Assembly: GCA_035516255.1 (NCBI GenBank)
Contig: DATJAL010000052.1
Span: forward strand, 1 to 64,000
DNA: 64,000 nt
Origin: Chitinivibrionales bacterium
GTDB taxonomy: Bacteria > Fibrobacterota > Chitinivibrionia > Chitinivibrionales > FEN-1185
Direction of reading: 5' to 3'
Shown here piece after piece: positions 39,832 to 48,553 of this stretch (its first letter is position 1; each line of letters begins with the position of its first letter). The position numbers and the translations under genes are program-made. The notes beneath the pieces were generated by a model that did no database searches, was not told the origin of the DNA, and saw nothing but the letters and a program-made list of their open reading frames with translations.

Positions 39832-41819
39832 TGCCCACCTTCAAGGCGCGGATGCTTTGCATCGTCCTCCTCCTGACGCTCTGCGCCGCGGGTATCGTGG
39901 CGCGGCTTTTTTACATCCAGGTGCTGCGCAACAAGGAGTTCGCCGCCGAAAGCAGGAAGCAGGCGCAGCAGCGCGTGATCCTGGTTGCGAAGCGCGGCGA
40001 CCTCCGCGACAGGAGGGGCCGCGTGCTTTCGACGAGCGTGGGCAGCCAGCTGGTGCTGCCGGCCGAGATGCTCGGGCCGCAGGACCTGCCCGCCGATTCG
40101 GCGCGCCAGCGGATAGCGCTGCGCCGCGTCTATCCCTTCGGCGACGCGGCGGGCGCCGTGCTCGGGTACGTGGGCAAGGACGGCTCGGGCCTGGGCGGCG
40201 CCGAGTTCTTTTTTGACAAGCAACTCCGTGGGGAAAACGGCTGGGCCATCGTGATGCGCGACGGCCGCAACCGGAAATACCCCACGATCGACCTGCCGAG
40301 AAAGCAGCCCGAGCCCGGCGCCGACGTGTACCTCACCCTCGACATCGACATCCAGAAGATCGCGGAGAACGTGGTGCGCCAGTCGGTGGCGGCACTGGCC
40401 GCGAAGGGCGGCATGTGCATCGTGATGGAGCCGGCCAGCGGCGCCATCCTCGCCATGGTGAACGAGCCGGCCTTCAACCCGAACATGCCGGCCCGCTACG
40501 CCCTCGATGCCCGGCTTAACAAATGCATCGGCTATACCTTCGAGCCCGGCTCCACGTTCAAGACGGTCACCGCGGCGTGCGCCCTGCAGGAGGGCGTGCG
40601 GAAGGAGACCGACATCATCGACGGGAACCAGGGCGTTTACGAGGTGTATGATGAAAAGATCCGCGACGAGAAGCCCTACGGCAGGCTAACGTTTTCCGAC
40701 GCGCTGGCCTATTCGAGCAACGTGTGTTTCGCCAAGGTGGCCAACGACATCGGCAACGACCGCCTTTACAAATACGCACGCGATTTCGGGTTCGGTTCCC
40801 AGACTGGCGTCCAGCTTCCCGGCGAGGAATGCGGCGTGGTGCATCCCATCGAAAAATGGTCGGGCCGCACGCGCGTGACCATGGCCATCGGCCAGGAGGT
40901 GGGCGTGACGCTGCTGCAGATGTCGCTGCTGTTCGCCGCGATCGCCAACGGCGGCGTGCTCGTTGAACCGAGGATAGTGGGGACCGTCCGCGCGGCCGGC
41001 GGGACCATGCTTGACAGCACGGCAGTAAAGCCGGTGCGCCGCGTGGTCTCAAGGGAGGTGGCCGGCCGGCTCACCGCCATTTTGCGCACCGTGGTCACCA
41101 AAGGGACCGGCGTCAAGGCCGCGATCCCCGGGATCGCCGTGGCGGGCAAGACCGGGACCGCGCAGAAGTTCGACAAGGAGGCGGGCACATATTCGAACCT
41201 TCTGGGCTGGGCGTCGTTCATCGGGTTCGCGCCCGCCGAAAACCCCCTGCTGCTCTGCGCGGTGGTGATTGACGAACCGCAACACGGCGAGATGGGCGGC
41301 ATGGCGGCGGCGCCGGCGTTCCAGAAAATCATGAGCCAGATCATTTCGCACCCGCAGCTCGAGTTCGCCGAGAAGATACTCGGCCGGCCGGGGGCGGACG
41401 GCGCGATCGAGGCGGAGGAGGGAACGCCGGTGCCCGATCTCGTGGGCATGCCTTCGGAGATGGCCGCCGCGGCGCTGAAGGCCGAAAACATCCCGTTTGA
41501 GATCGTGGGCGGCGGGAAAGGGAAAATTGCTTTTCAGGAACCGGAGGGGAAAAATCTTCTCGCTCCTACACGGAAGCTTTTGCTCTATACCACGGTTCAG
41601 GATTCGGCAAAGCCCGGGCGCGGCGACATCGCCATGCCCAGCTGCGTGGGCAAGGACCTGCGCGAAGCGGTGAACGCGATGAACCTGAAAGGGCTTTCGC
41701 CCTATGTGATCGGCGCCGGCATCGTCACACGCCAGGGGCCCATCGCGGGCAACCTCGTGCACCATGCCGAGGCCTGCACGCTCGTGTGCTCGTTTGGCGC
41801 ACCGGCCGGAAAAATGTAG
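39831..41819 (+). CDS. ftsI: Division-specific peptidoglycan transpeptidase (PBP3/FtsI type) with two PASTA domains
   Basis: Cross-links septal peptidoglycan. An N-terminal membrane helix is followed by the dimer domain (AKRGDLRDRRGRVL) and a transpeptidase domain with all three catalytic boxes: SxxK in EPGSTFKTVTAA near residue 241, SxN in AYSSNVCFA near 294, and KTG in VAGKTGTAQ near 438. Two PASTA domains end the protein (TPVPDLVGMPSEMAAAALKA and AMPSCVGKDLREAVNAM), as in Gram-positive PBP2x and in some Gram-negative groups. At 662 residues it is longer than E. coli FtsI because of them. PASTA domains can bind muropeptides or the active site. Confidence 0.95.
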   Translation: MPTFKARMLCIVLLLTLCAAGIVARLFYIQVLRNKEFAAESRKQAQQRVILVAKRGDLRDRRGRVLSTSVGSQLVLPAEMLGPQDLPADSARQRIALRRVYPFGDAAGAVLGYVGKDGSGLGGAEFFFDKQLRGENGWAIVMRDGRNRKYPTIDLPRKQPEPGADVYLTLDIDIQKIAENVVRQSVAALAAKGGMCIVMEPASGAILAMVNEPAFNPNMPARYALDARLNKCIGYTFEPGSTFKTVTAACALQEGVRKETDIIDGNQGVYEVYDEKIRDEKPYGRLTFSDALAYSSNVCFAKVANDIGNDRLYKYARDFGFGSQTGVQLPGEECGVVHPIEKWSGRTRVTMAIGQEVGVTLLQMSLLFAAIANGGVLVEPRIVGTVRAAGGTMLDSTAVKPVRRVVSREVAGRLTAILRTVVTKGTGVKAAIPGIAVAGKTGTAQKFDKEAGTYSNLLGWASFIGFAPAENPLLLCAVVIDEPQHGEMGGMAAAPAFQKIMSQIISHPQLEFAEKILGRPGADGAIEAEEGTPVPDLVGMPSEMAAAALKAENIPFEIVGGGKGKIAFQEPEGKNLLAPTRKLLLYTTVQDSAKPGRGDIAMPSCVGKDLREAVNAMNLKGLSPYVIGAGIVTRQGPIAGNLVHHAEACTLVCSFGAPAGKM

Positions 41820-41843
41820 CGGCCGTCAAGGGGGAAAACGGCT

Positions 41844-42062
41844 ATGGCAAACGGTTTGCAGGAGTACATGGAAGCGGAAATCAACGTGATGCTTCAGGAA
41901 ATTGGGCCGTGCGACAATACCGAGTCGAAGTTTTTCACGGAACAGGCAATAGCGTGGATACAGAAAAACGCCGCCGGTTTCAGAATGAAGTGGGACAAGA
42001 AAAACGGGAAGATCGTCAAACGAACAAAAAAGCGGCCGGCTGAAAAACATGACGTGGAATGA
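41844..42062 (+). CDS. Small ORF within the dcw cluster (72 aa), hypothetical
   Basis: A 72-residue frame starting at ATG 41844 after a GGGGGA site and overlapping the murE start by 14 bases, the same tight packing as its neighbours, which argues it is real. It has one Cys in EIGPCDNTESKFF, then a run that becomes very Lys-rich (MKWDKKNGKIVKRTKKRPAE). No membrane segment. I know of no standard dcw gene of this size in this position. Its role cannot be told from sequence. Confidence 0.6.
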   Translation: MANGLQEYMEAEINVMLQEIGPCDNTESKFFTEQAIAWIQKNAAGFRMKWDKKNGKIVKRTKKRPAEKHDVE

Positions 42063-43521
42063 TCTGACAAAGCAGCTCGAGGTGCGCCAAAGCGGCGGCG
42101 GCCAAAACCCGGTTCTCACCGGCGTCACCTGCGATTCGCGCACCGCCGGGCCGGGCTCGCTGTATGTGAGTATTCAGGGCTTCAAGGTGAATGGCGACGC
42201 GTTCATTAAGAGTGCCGTTGACAAAGGCGCAAGCGCGGTGCTGTCGGAGAACCCGCAGCCGGCCTGTCCCGTGGCGTGGGCGCAGGTGCCGAGCGCGCGC
42301 CGCGCGCTCGGCCTTGCGAGCAGGGCGGTGTACGGCATCGACATGGCGAAAATCAGGAGCGTGGGCGTGACCGGTACCAACGGCAAGACCACCACCGCGC
42401 ACCTGCTGCAGACGCTGCTTCAGCTCGTTCACGGTAACGACGCCGTATGGATGTTCGGAACAATCAAATATTATGAGGCCGGCAAGACCGCGGCCGCGCA
42501 CAATACCACGCCCGAGGCGGTTGAAATTTTCCGCGACATCGCGGCCGCGGAAAAAAAGCCGGCGGCGATCGTGATGGAGGTGTCGTCGCATTCGCTGGCG
42601 CTCCACCGGGTTGCCGGGCTGGCATTCGACTGCGGGCTGTTCACGAACCTCACGCAGGACCATCTGGATTTTCACGCGTCAATGGAAGAATATTATCATG
42701 CGAAAAAAATGCTTTTCACCGAATACCTGAAACCCGGCGGCAGGGCCGTGATCAACACCGACGACCCGTACGGGCAGCGACTGGCCAGGGAGCTTGCGGG
42801 AAACCCCCTGGTGACCTTCGGCAGGAACGAAGCGGCCGACGTGCGCATCGTTGACTGGCAATGCGGGTGGGGCGCCACGACCGTCACGCTGAGCTTGAAG
42901 GGACGGCGCGAAATTCTCACCTCAAGGCTCGCCGGGTTCTTCAACGTTTACAACATGACCGCGCTCGCGGCAGCGGCAACGGCGCTCGGCATCGGCATGG
43001 ATACGGTGCGGCGCTGCTGCGAGGCTGTGGAGACCGTTCCCGGCCGCATGGACCGCGTGCCGCTCGACGCCCCGTTTTCGGTGTTCGTGGACTACGCGCA
43101 CACGCCCGACGCGCTTGTCAACGTGCTTTCCACGGTGAAGAAGATCGGCGCGGGCAGGCTCATCTGCGTGTTCGGCTGCGGCGGCGACCGGGACAAAACC
43201 AAGCGTGCACTCATGGGGCGGGCGGTGGCTGAAAACGCCGACGAGGCCGTGGTGACGTCGGATAACCCGCGCAGCGAAGATCCGCAGGCAATCGTGCGCG
43301 ACATCTTGAGGGGCATCCCGCTCGATTTCCCTCACACGGCTATTGTTGACAGGAGAGAAGCGATACGCAAGGCGCTTTCCATGGCCCGGCCGGGCGACTG
43401 CGTGGTGGTTGCGGGCAAGGGCCACGAGGACTATCAGGAGATAAAGGGCGTTCGCCATCATTTTGACGACCGGGAAGAAGTGATAAAGGCTTTTTCGGAG
43501 GCGAAGGCGCATGCGCGTTGA
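42049..43521 (+). CDS. murE: UDP-MurNAc-L-Ala-D-Glu ligase adding the third residue (meso-DAP type)
   Basis: Cytoplasmic Mur ligase that adds the third stem-peptide amino acid. The ATP loop is GVTGTNGKTTTAHLLQTL near residues 103-120. The specificity motif DNPR in SDNPRSEDP near 405 marks meso-diaminopimelate use, as in most Gram-negative bacteria; lysine-type enzymes have a different loop. VMEVSSHSLALHRV, FVDYAHTPDALVN and VVAGKGHEDYQE are further family signatures, and KHDVE of the small upstream ORF overlaps the start. Length 490 is normal. Its stop lies 11 bases inside the next gene. Confidence 0.96.
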   Translation: MTWNDLTKQLEVRQSGGGQNPVLTGVTCDSRTAGPGSLYVSIQGFKVNGDAFIKSAVDKGASAVLSENPQPACPVAWAQVPSARRALGLASRAVYGIDMAKIRSVGVTGTNGKTTTAHLLQTLLQLVHGNDAVWMFGTIKYYEAGKTAAAHNTTPEAVEIFRDIAAAEKKPAAIVMEVSSHSLALHRVAGLAFDCGLFTNLTQDHLDFHASMEEYYHAKKMLFTEYLKPGGRAVINTDDPYGQRLARELAGNPLVTFGRNEAADVRIVDWQCGWGATTVTLSLKGRREILTSRLAGFFNVYNMTALAAAATALGIGMDTVRRCCEAVETVPGRMDRVPLDAPFSVFVDYAHTPDALVNVLSTVKKIGAGRLICVFGCGGDRDKTKRALMGRAVAENADEAVVTSDNPRSEDPQAIVRDILRGIPLDFPHTAIVDRREAIRKALSMARPGDCVVVAGKGHEDYQEIKGVRHHFDDREEVIKAFSEAKAHAR

Positions 43522-46309
43522 GGCAAAAAAGGCGGGCGCCGGGCTTACGCTCGGCCGGTTCGCCGACTACAGCGGCGGAACATCGCGGTTTTCCCCGCAT
43601 GAGCGGGCGAAACGTATCAGCGCCGTGTGCAACGATTCGCGCAAAATCCAAAAGGGCGATGTGTTTGTCGCCCTCGAAACGGAAAGCGACGACGGGCACA
43701 AGTACGTGAAGAGCGCGCTTGACCACGGCGCAACGGCGGCCCTGGTATCGAAAAAGAAGTTCGGCTTGTTTTCGGACGCGGAAAAGGCAAAGTGCATCGT
43801 GGTCAATGACCCGCTCGCGGCGCTGCAGCGCGCGGCGTCAAAGTATCGCGCGACGCTCGGGTGCAAAATGGTGGGTATCACGGGAAGCAGCGGCAAGACA
43901 ACGGCGCGCGCCTTTATTTCGTCCGTGCTCAAGCAGACGCAGACGGTTTCCGAAACGCGCGGCAACCTCAACAACCACATCGGCGTGCCGCTCTGCGTGC
44001 TCGGCTTTACCGGCAAAGAAACGGCCGGCGTCCTCGAAATGGGGGCCAACCACCACAGGGAAATCCACGTGCTCTCGAGCATCGTGCGGCCGGACATCGG
44101 CGTGATCATGAACATCGGCTACGCGCACATCGGGTATTTCGGCTCGCTTGACAACATCGCAAAGGCGAAGTTCGAGATCGCCGACGGCATGAAAAAAAAC
44201 GGCGTGCTCGTGCTGAACGGCGACGATCCGCTGCTCGTGAAAAAAGGGAAAAAGGCGAAAATGAACGTGGTGTATTTCGGCATGGCAAAGCACTGCCAAG
44301 TGCGCGCGAGCGACGTGCGGCTCACCGCCGAAAGGCACGCGCGGTTCACTGTTGATAAAGAAGAATTCGAACTGCCCATGCCCGGAGCGCATTTCATATA
44401 CGCGGCGCTTGCCGCAATCGCCGTGGGACGGCAGTTCGGCGTGGGCGCCTATGCGATGCGCGCGGCGTTTTCGGCCATGAAACCGGAGCCCCTGCGCGGC
44501 ACCATCGAGGAAAAAGCGGGAAAAACGTTCATTGTTGACTGCTACAACGCAAACCCGTCGTCAATGAAAAGCGGCATAGACCTGCTCGTCGCGGTGGCCG
44601 GTAAAAAACCGAAAGTGGCGATCGTGGGCGACATGCTGGAGCTGGGAAAATACTCGTCACGGCTGCACGCGGCGCTCGGCCGGCAGCTTGCCGCCGCGGG
44701 CGTCGACCGCATCATTGCTATTGGGGAATTTGCGCAGACCGTGGCCAAAGCCGCGGCAGCGGGCGGCGTGAAACAGAAAAATATCCTTACCGCCAAAACC
44801 AGCGAAGCCGCCGTGGCGTCCGCAAAGGCGATGCTCAAGCCGGGCGACACCGTGCTGCTCAAGGGCTCGCGCGGCATACATCTCGAGACCGTGTATCAGG
44901 GACTTGACGCGGCGGCCATGTCGGTGAAATCATTGTCCCTTCCCAAGTCGTACCTACCGAAGCGCGCGGCAATCATCGGCGCGGCCCGAAGCGGCATCGG
45001 CGCGGCGAAATTCCTGATGCGCAAGGGCGTGGAGGTGTTCATCAGCGACATCTGTGCACGGGAAAAGCTCGACAAGCTGCTTGCCTCAGCCGGCCTTGAC
45101 GGCATCGGCCGCGAAGGGGGCAGGCACAGCGACCTGGTGCTCGCGAACGACGTCGTCATCCTGTCGCCCGGCGTTCCGTCGGACCTCCCGATCCTCACGG
45201 AGGCAAAACGCCGCGGCATTCCGGTGTGGTCGGAGATCGAGCTTGCCTACCGGTTCACCGACGCGCAATTCCTCGCCGTCACCGGGTCAACGGGAAAAAG
45301 CACCACCACGAGCCTGCTCGGTGCCGCTTTGGAGGCCGCGGGCAGAAAATACGCGGTGGCGGGGAACATAGGAATCCCGCTTGTCAATGCCGTGGAAGGG
45401 CTGTCTTCCGACGCATTGGTGGCGGCCGAGATTTCGAGCTTCCAGCTCGAGAACATCGATTTGTTCAGGCCCAAGGCCGCCGCCGTGCTCAACCTCATGA
45501 AAAACCATCTTGACAGGTACGAAAGTGAAGAGGCCTACTACAACGCCAAGAAGCAGATCGCCCGCAACTTCACCTTCGACAACCTGCTGGTGCTTAACTC
45601 TCGCGACGCGCGCCTCGTGGCATGGGCGCACGAGATGATCGTGAAGACCAACGTTTGCTTTTTCGGCGCGCCCGCCGAGGGCCGCGACTGCGTGTGGCAT
45701 GAAAACGGCGTGATGTGGGCGCGCTTCGGCGACAAGGCCCGCGCCCTGTTCCGGGTGACCGACATGTTCCTGAGCGGGCCGCACAACTACGACAACGCCT
45801 GCGCCGCGGCCGCGCTCGCGATCGCCGCCGGCATCGACGACAAGGCGATCGCTTCCGGCATCTGCGCCTTCAAGGGGCTGCCGCACCGGCTCGAATACGT
45901 CGGCGAGGTGAGCGGCGTGAAATACTACAACGATTCCAAGGCGACCACGGCCGAGTCGGTGCAAAGCGCCGTGACCGCGTTCGGCCGCAACGTGCACCTG
46001 ATCGCGGGCGGCCGCGACAAGGGCTGCGATTTTTCTATTGTCAAGGATGCGATCAAAATGAACACGCGGGGCGTGTACCTGATCGGCGAGGCCGCCGGCC
46101 GCATGGCGGCCGAATGGAAGGGACTCACGCGGATCGCCGTGTTTAAATCGCTTGAAGCGGCCATGCGCGGCGCGAAAAACAACGCCCGGCCCGGCGACGT
46201 GGTGGTGCTGTCGCCCGGATGTTCGAGCTTCGACATGTTCGACAACTTCGAGCACCGCGGACAGGTGTTCGCGTCGCTCGTGCGCAAACTGAAAGGGGAG
46301 GCACGGTGA
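43511..46309 (+). CDS. murF-murD: Fused MurF-MurD bifunctional Mur ligase
   Basis: One 932-residue frame holds two complete Mur ligases. Residues 1 to about 465 are MurF (adds D-Ala-D-Ala): ATP loop GITGSSGKTTARAF at 122-135, ETRGNLNNHIGVPLC, VDCYNANPSSMKSGID and LKGSRGIHLE. A linker of about 20 residues follows. From about 483 MurD (adds D-Glu) begins: AAIIGAARSGIGAAKF, ATP loop VTGSTGKSTTTSLL near 591, AGNIGIPL, AAEISSFQLE, NLMKNHLDRY, and the last-domain YYNDSKATTAESVQSA. No stop, frameshift or spare start is seen at the join. In the common order mraY lies between these genes; it is not here. Confidence 0.9.
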   Translation: MRVEAKKAGAGLTLGRFADYSGGTSRFSPHERAKRISAVCNDSRKIQKGDVFVALETESDDGHKYVKSALDHGATAALVSKKKFGLFSDAEKAKCIVVNDPLAALQRAASKYRATLGCKMVGITGSSGKTTARAFISSVLKQTQTVSETRGNLNNHIGVPLCVLGFTGKETAGVLEMGANHHREIHVLSSIVRPDIGVIMNIGYAHIGYFGSLDNIAKAKFEIADGMKKNGVLVLNGDDPLLVKKGKKAKMNVVYFGMAKHCQVRASDVRLTAERHARFTVDKEEFELPMPGAHFIYAALAAIAVGRQFGVGAYAMRAAFSAMKPEPLRGTIEEKAGKTFIVDCYNANPSSMKSGIDLLVAVAGKKPKVAIVGDMLELGKYSSRLHAALGRQLAAAGVDRIIAIGEFAQTVAKAAAAGGVKQKNILTAKTSEAAVASAKAMLKPGDTVLLKGSRGIHLETVYQGLDAAAMSVKSLSLPKSYLPKRAAIIGAARSGIGAAKFLMRKGVEVFISDICAREKLDKLLASAGLDGIGREGGRHSDLVLANDVVILSPGVPSDLPILTEAKRRGIPVWSEIELAYRFTDAQFLAVTGSTGKSTTTSLLGAALEAAGRKYAVAGNIGIPLVNAVEGLSSDALVAAEISSFQLENIDLFRPKAAAVLNLMKNHLDRYESEEAYYNAKKQIARNFTFDNLLVLNSRDARLVAWAHEMIVKTNVCFFGAPAEGRDCVWHENGVMWARFGDKARALFRVTDMFLSGPHNYDNACAAAALAIAAGIDDKAIASGICAFKGLPHRLEYVGEVSGVKYYNDSKATTAESVQSAVTAFGRNVHLIAGGRDKGCDFSIVKDAIKMNTRGVYLIGEAAGRMAAEWKGLTRIAVFKSLEAAMRGAKNNARPGDVVVLSPGCSSFDMFDNFEHRGQVFASLVRKLKGEAR

Positions 46310-47454
46310 ACGGCAAGCTGTCGCGCATCGACCTGGGATTGTTCATCGCCACGCTCGTGATGGTCGGCCTGAGCATCGTGATGGTGTACAGCTCGTCGTT
46401 CGCGCTCGCGCAAAGCAAGTTCGGCGGCTCGGATTTCTTCCTCGCGCGCCAGCTCGTGCGCGCCGGGCTGGCCCTGGCGTGCTTTATGGTATTTATCAAC
46501 GTTGACTACCATTTCTGGGGACGCCACAGCACCGGCGCATACTTCGGCGTTATCGCGCTTTTGCTGTTCGTGCTCGTGGCGCCGGCCGCAAGGGCGATCC
46601 ACGGCGCGCGTAGATGGATTTCCCTCGGGTTCATCCAGTTCCAGGTTTCGGAGCTCGCGCTTCTCGTTCTGGTCATCCTGCTCGCGGCGCAGCTTTCTCG
46701 GGCGGGCGAGGAAATAAAAGACACCAAGAAGCTCGCGGGCTTTCTCGTGAAAATAGGGGTCGTGTGCGGCCTTATCGGGCTGGAGCCCAATTTTTCGACC
46801 GCAGCGTTGGTGGCGGCCATCGGTGTCGTGCTGCTGTTCGTGGCAGGCGCCCGCATCTCGCACCTAGCGGCGCTGATTGGCGCGGCGATTCCGTTCGGCG
46901 TTCTCGCGGCATTCGGCGCCGGATACCGCAGGCACAGGATTTTCGCTTTTTTGCACACGCCCGGCCATTCCGGCGATGTGGGGTACCAGGCGTATCAGGC
47001 GCTCATCGGGCTCGGCAACGGCGGCTTGTTCGGCGTGGGCATTGGCCAGGGCGATCAGAAATATTTCTACCTGCCCGAGCCGCACACCGATTTCGTGTTC
47101 TCGATACTTGGCGAGGAAATCGGGTTCGTGGGACTTCTTCTCGTTCTCCTGCTGTTCGCGTTCATCGTTTACTGCGGAATAAAAATCGCGCTGTCCGCGC
47201 CCGACACCATGGGACGGCTCATGGCGTTCGGGTTCACGTTCGTGTGCGCGATTTACGCGCTGATACACGCGGCCGTCAACGTGGGGCTCGTGCCCACCAC
47301 CGGCATCCCGCTGCCGTTTTTAAGCTACGGCGGCATGAGCCTGGTATTCACCGTGGGCAGCATGGGCATCCTGCTCAACATTTCGAGCCAGGGGCGGCGT
47401 ATGCCGTCGATGCAGTTCAGGAAAATTCACCATCTGCCGCGGGACAGGGGTTAA
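46306..47454 (+). CDS. ftsW: FtsW, SEDS-family peptidoglycan glycosyltransferase
   Basis: Septal glycan polymerase working with FtsI. The start is a GTG at 46306 with a GGGGAGG site, overlapping the murF-murD stop by 4 bases; the longer frame to 46219 is antisense-like. About ten membrane helices; SEDS motifs are RRWISLGFIQFQVSELALLV (loop before the catalytic helix), PEPHTDFVFSILGEEIGFVG (carrying the essential Asp/Glu in loop 4) and VPTTGIPLPFLSYGGMSLVF. 382 residues is the usual size. The position between murD and murG is standard. Confidence 0.95.
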   Translation: MNGKLSRIDLGLFIATLVMVGLSIVMVYSSSFALAQSKFGGSDFFLARQLVRAGLALACFMVFINVDYHFWGRHSTGAYFGVIALLLFVLVAPAARAIHGARRWISLGFIQFQVSELALLVLVILLAAQLSRAGEEIKDTKKLAGFLVKIGVVCGLIGLEPNFSTAALVAAIGVVLLFVAGARISHLAALIGAAIPFGVLAAFGAGYRRHRIFAFLHTPGHSGDVGYQAYQALIGLGNGGLFGVGIGQGDQKYFYLPEPHTDFVFSILGEEIGFVGLLLVLLLFAFIVYCGIKIALSAPDTMGRLMAFGFTFVCAIYALIHAAVNVGLVPTTGIPLPFLSYGGMSLVFTVGSMGILLNISSQGRRMPSMQFRKIHHLPRDRG

Positions 47455-47455
47455 T

Positions 47456-48553
47456 ATGGCGGGTGTTTCGAATCCATTGATCGTGATTGCCGCGGGCGGC
47501 ACGGGCGGCCACATTTTTCCCGCGCTGTCGGTTGCGCTCGAGCTGCGCAGCCGCATGCCGGCTGCGTCGCTTTTGTGGATCGGAACGAGCCGCAGCCGCG
47601 AGAAGGAACTGTGCGAGCGGAACGCAATACCGTTGGAGATTCTTGACGTGGAAGGAATTCGGCGCGCATTGAGCCTGAGCGTTTTGCGCGCAACTGTCCG
47701 GTTTGTCAATGCATTTTGTACAATGGTTAAGCGGTTCGGAAAAAACAGGCCGTCCGCGGTCGTGGCGTTCGGCGGCTACGTGTGCGCTCCCGTGCTGAGC
47801 GCGGCGCGGCTGCGGCGCGTACCGTATTACCTGCAGGAACAGAACACCATTCCCGGCCTTGTCAACCGGCTGTTTGCGCGCAATGCGGCCGGGGTGTTCC
47901 TCGGGTTCCCGCTTGCGGGAAAGCGCCGGTTGGCCGGCATTGGCGAGGTTACCGGAACGCCGGTGCGGTCCGGCGAAAAATCATATGACGGATTCAACTA
48001 TCCGGATGGCTTTGACAAAACGAGAAAGGCCATTCTGGTATGCGGCGGCAGCCAGGGCGCGCAGAGCATGAACGCGCTGCTTGCCGCCCCGGTCGACAAA
48101 TGGGCCACAGCCGGCACGCAGGTGGTGTGGCAGACCGGCGGCCCGTCGTTTGCCGGACTGTCGGAGCGTTTCAAACGGCGGAAAGGAATGTTTTTGTTCC
48201 CCACGATAACGGATCTGTACCCATTTTACGCGGCCGCGAAGCTGGTGATCGGCCGCGCCGGCGCATCGACGCTCTCCGAGGTGAGTTACTTCGGCCTGCC
48301 GTGCGTGCTCATCCCGCTGCCGTGGGCTGCCGAAAACCACCAATGGGTCAACGCCGGTCTGGTGGAGGCGCAGGGATGGGGGATTCGCGTGGCGCAGGAC
48401 GATGCGTGCGGCGCGAACGTGGAAAAAGCCGTGGAGACGATATTGTCAAATGAGAAGACGTTTAACACGATGCGCATGAGGGCGCTCGACAACAGCCCGG
48501 CCGACGCGGCGAAAAAAATCGCCATGGCGCTTTCGAAAGACCTGGGACTATGA
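47456..48553 (+). CDS. murG: UDP-GlcNAc:lipid I N-acetylglucosaminyltransferase
   Basis: Makes lipid II on the inner face of the cytoplasmic membrane. The two GT-B halves are visible: the glycine-rich IVIAAGGTGGHIFPALS at the start, YLQEQNTIPGLVNRLFA in the acceptor side, then the second half with VCGGSQGAQSMNALLA and the UDP-GlcNAc site GRAGASTLSEVSYFGLPCVL. PLPWAAENHQWVNAGLV closes the donor site. It needs lipid I from MraY, whose gene is missing here. The start ATG directly follows the ftsW stop, and the gene overlaps murC by 4 bases. Confidence 0.96.
   Translation: MAGVSNPLIVIAAGGTGGHIFPALSVALELRSRMPAASLLWIGTSRSREKELCERNAIPLEILDVEGIRRALSLSVLRATVRFVNAFCTMVKRFGKNRPSAVVAFGGYVCAPVLSAARLRRVPYYLQEQNTIPGLVNRLFARNAAGVFLGFPLAGKRRLAGIGEVTGTPVRSGEKSYDGFNYPDGFDKTRKAILVCGGSQGAQSMNALLAAPVDKWATAGTQVVWQTGGPSFAGLSERFKRRKGMFLFPTITDLYPFYAAAKLVIGRAGASTLSEVSYFGLPCVLIPLPWAAENHQWVNAGLVEAQGWGIRVAQDDACGANVEKAVETILSNEKTFNTMRMRALDNSPADAAKKIAMALSKDLGL

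Noticed and set aside
41844-41930. Reading the small dcw ORF as a remnant of mraY or ftsB
   Set aside because: It has no membrane helix, whereas MraY has ten and FtsB has one. Its composition is Lys-rich and soluble.
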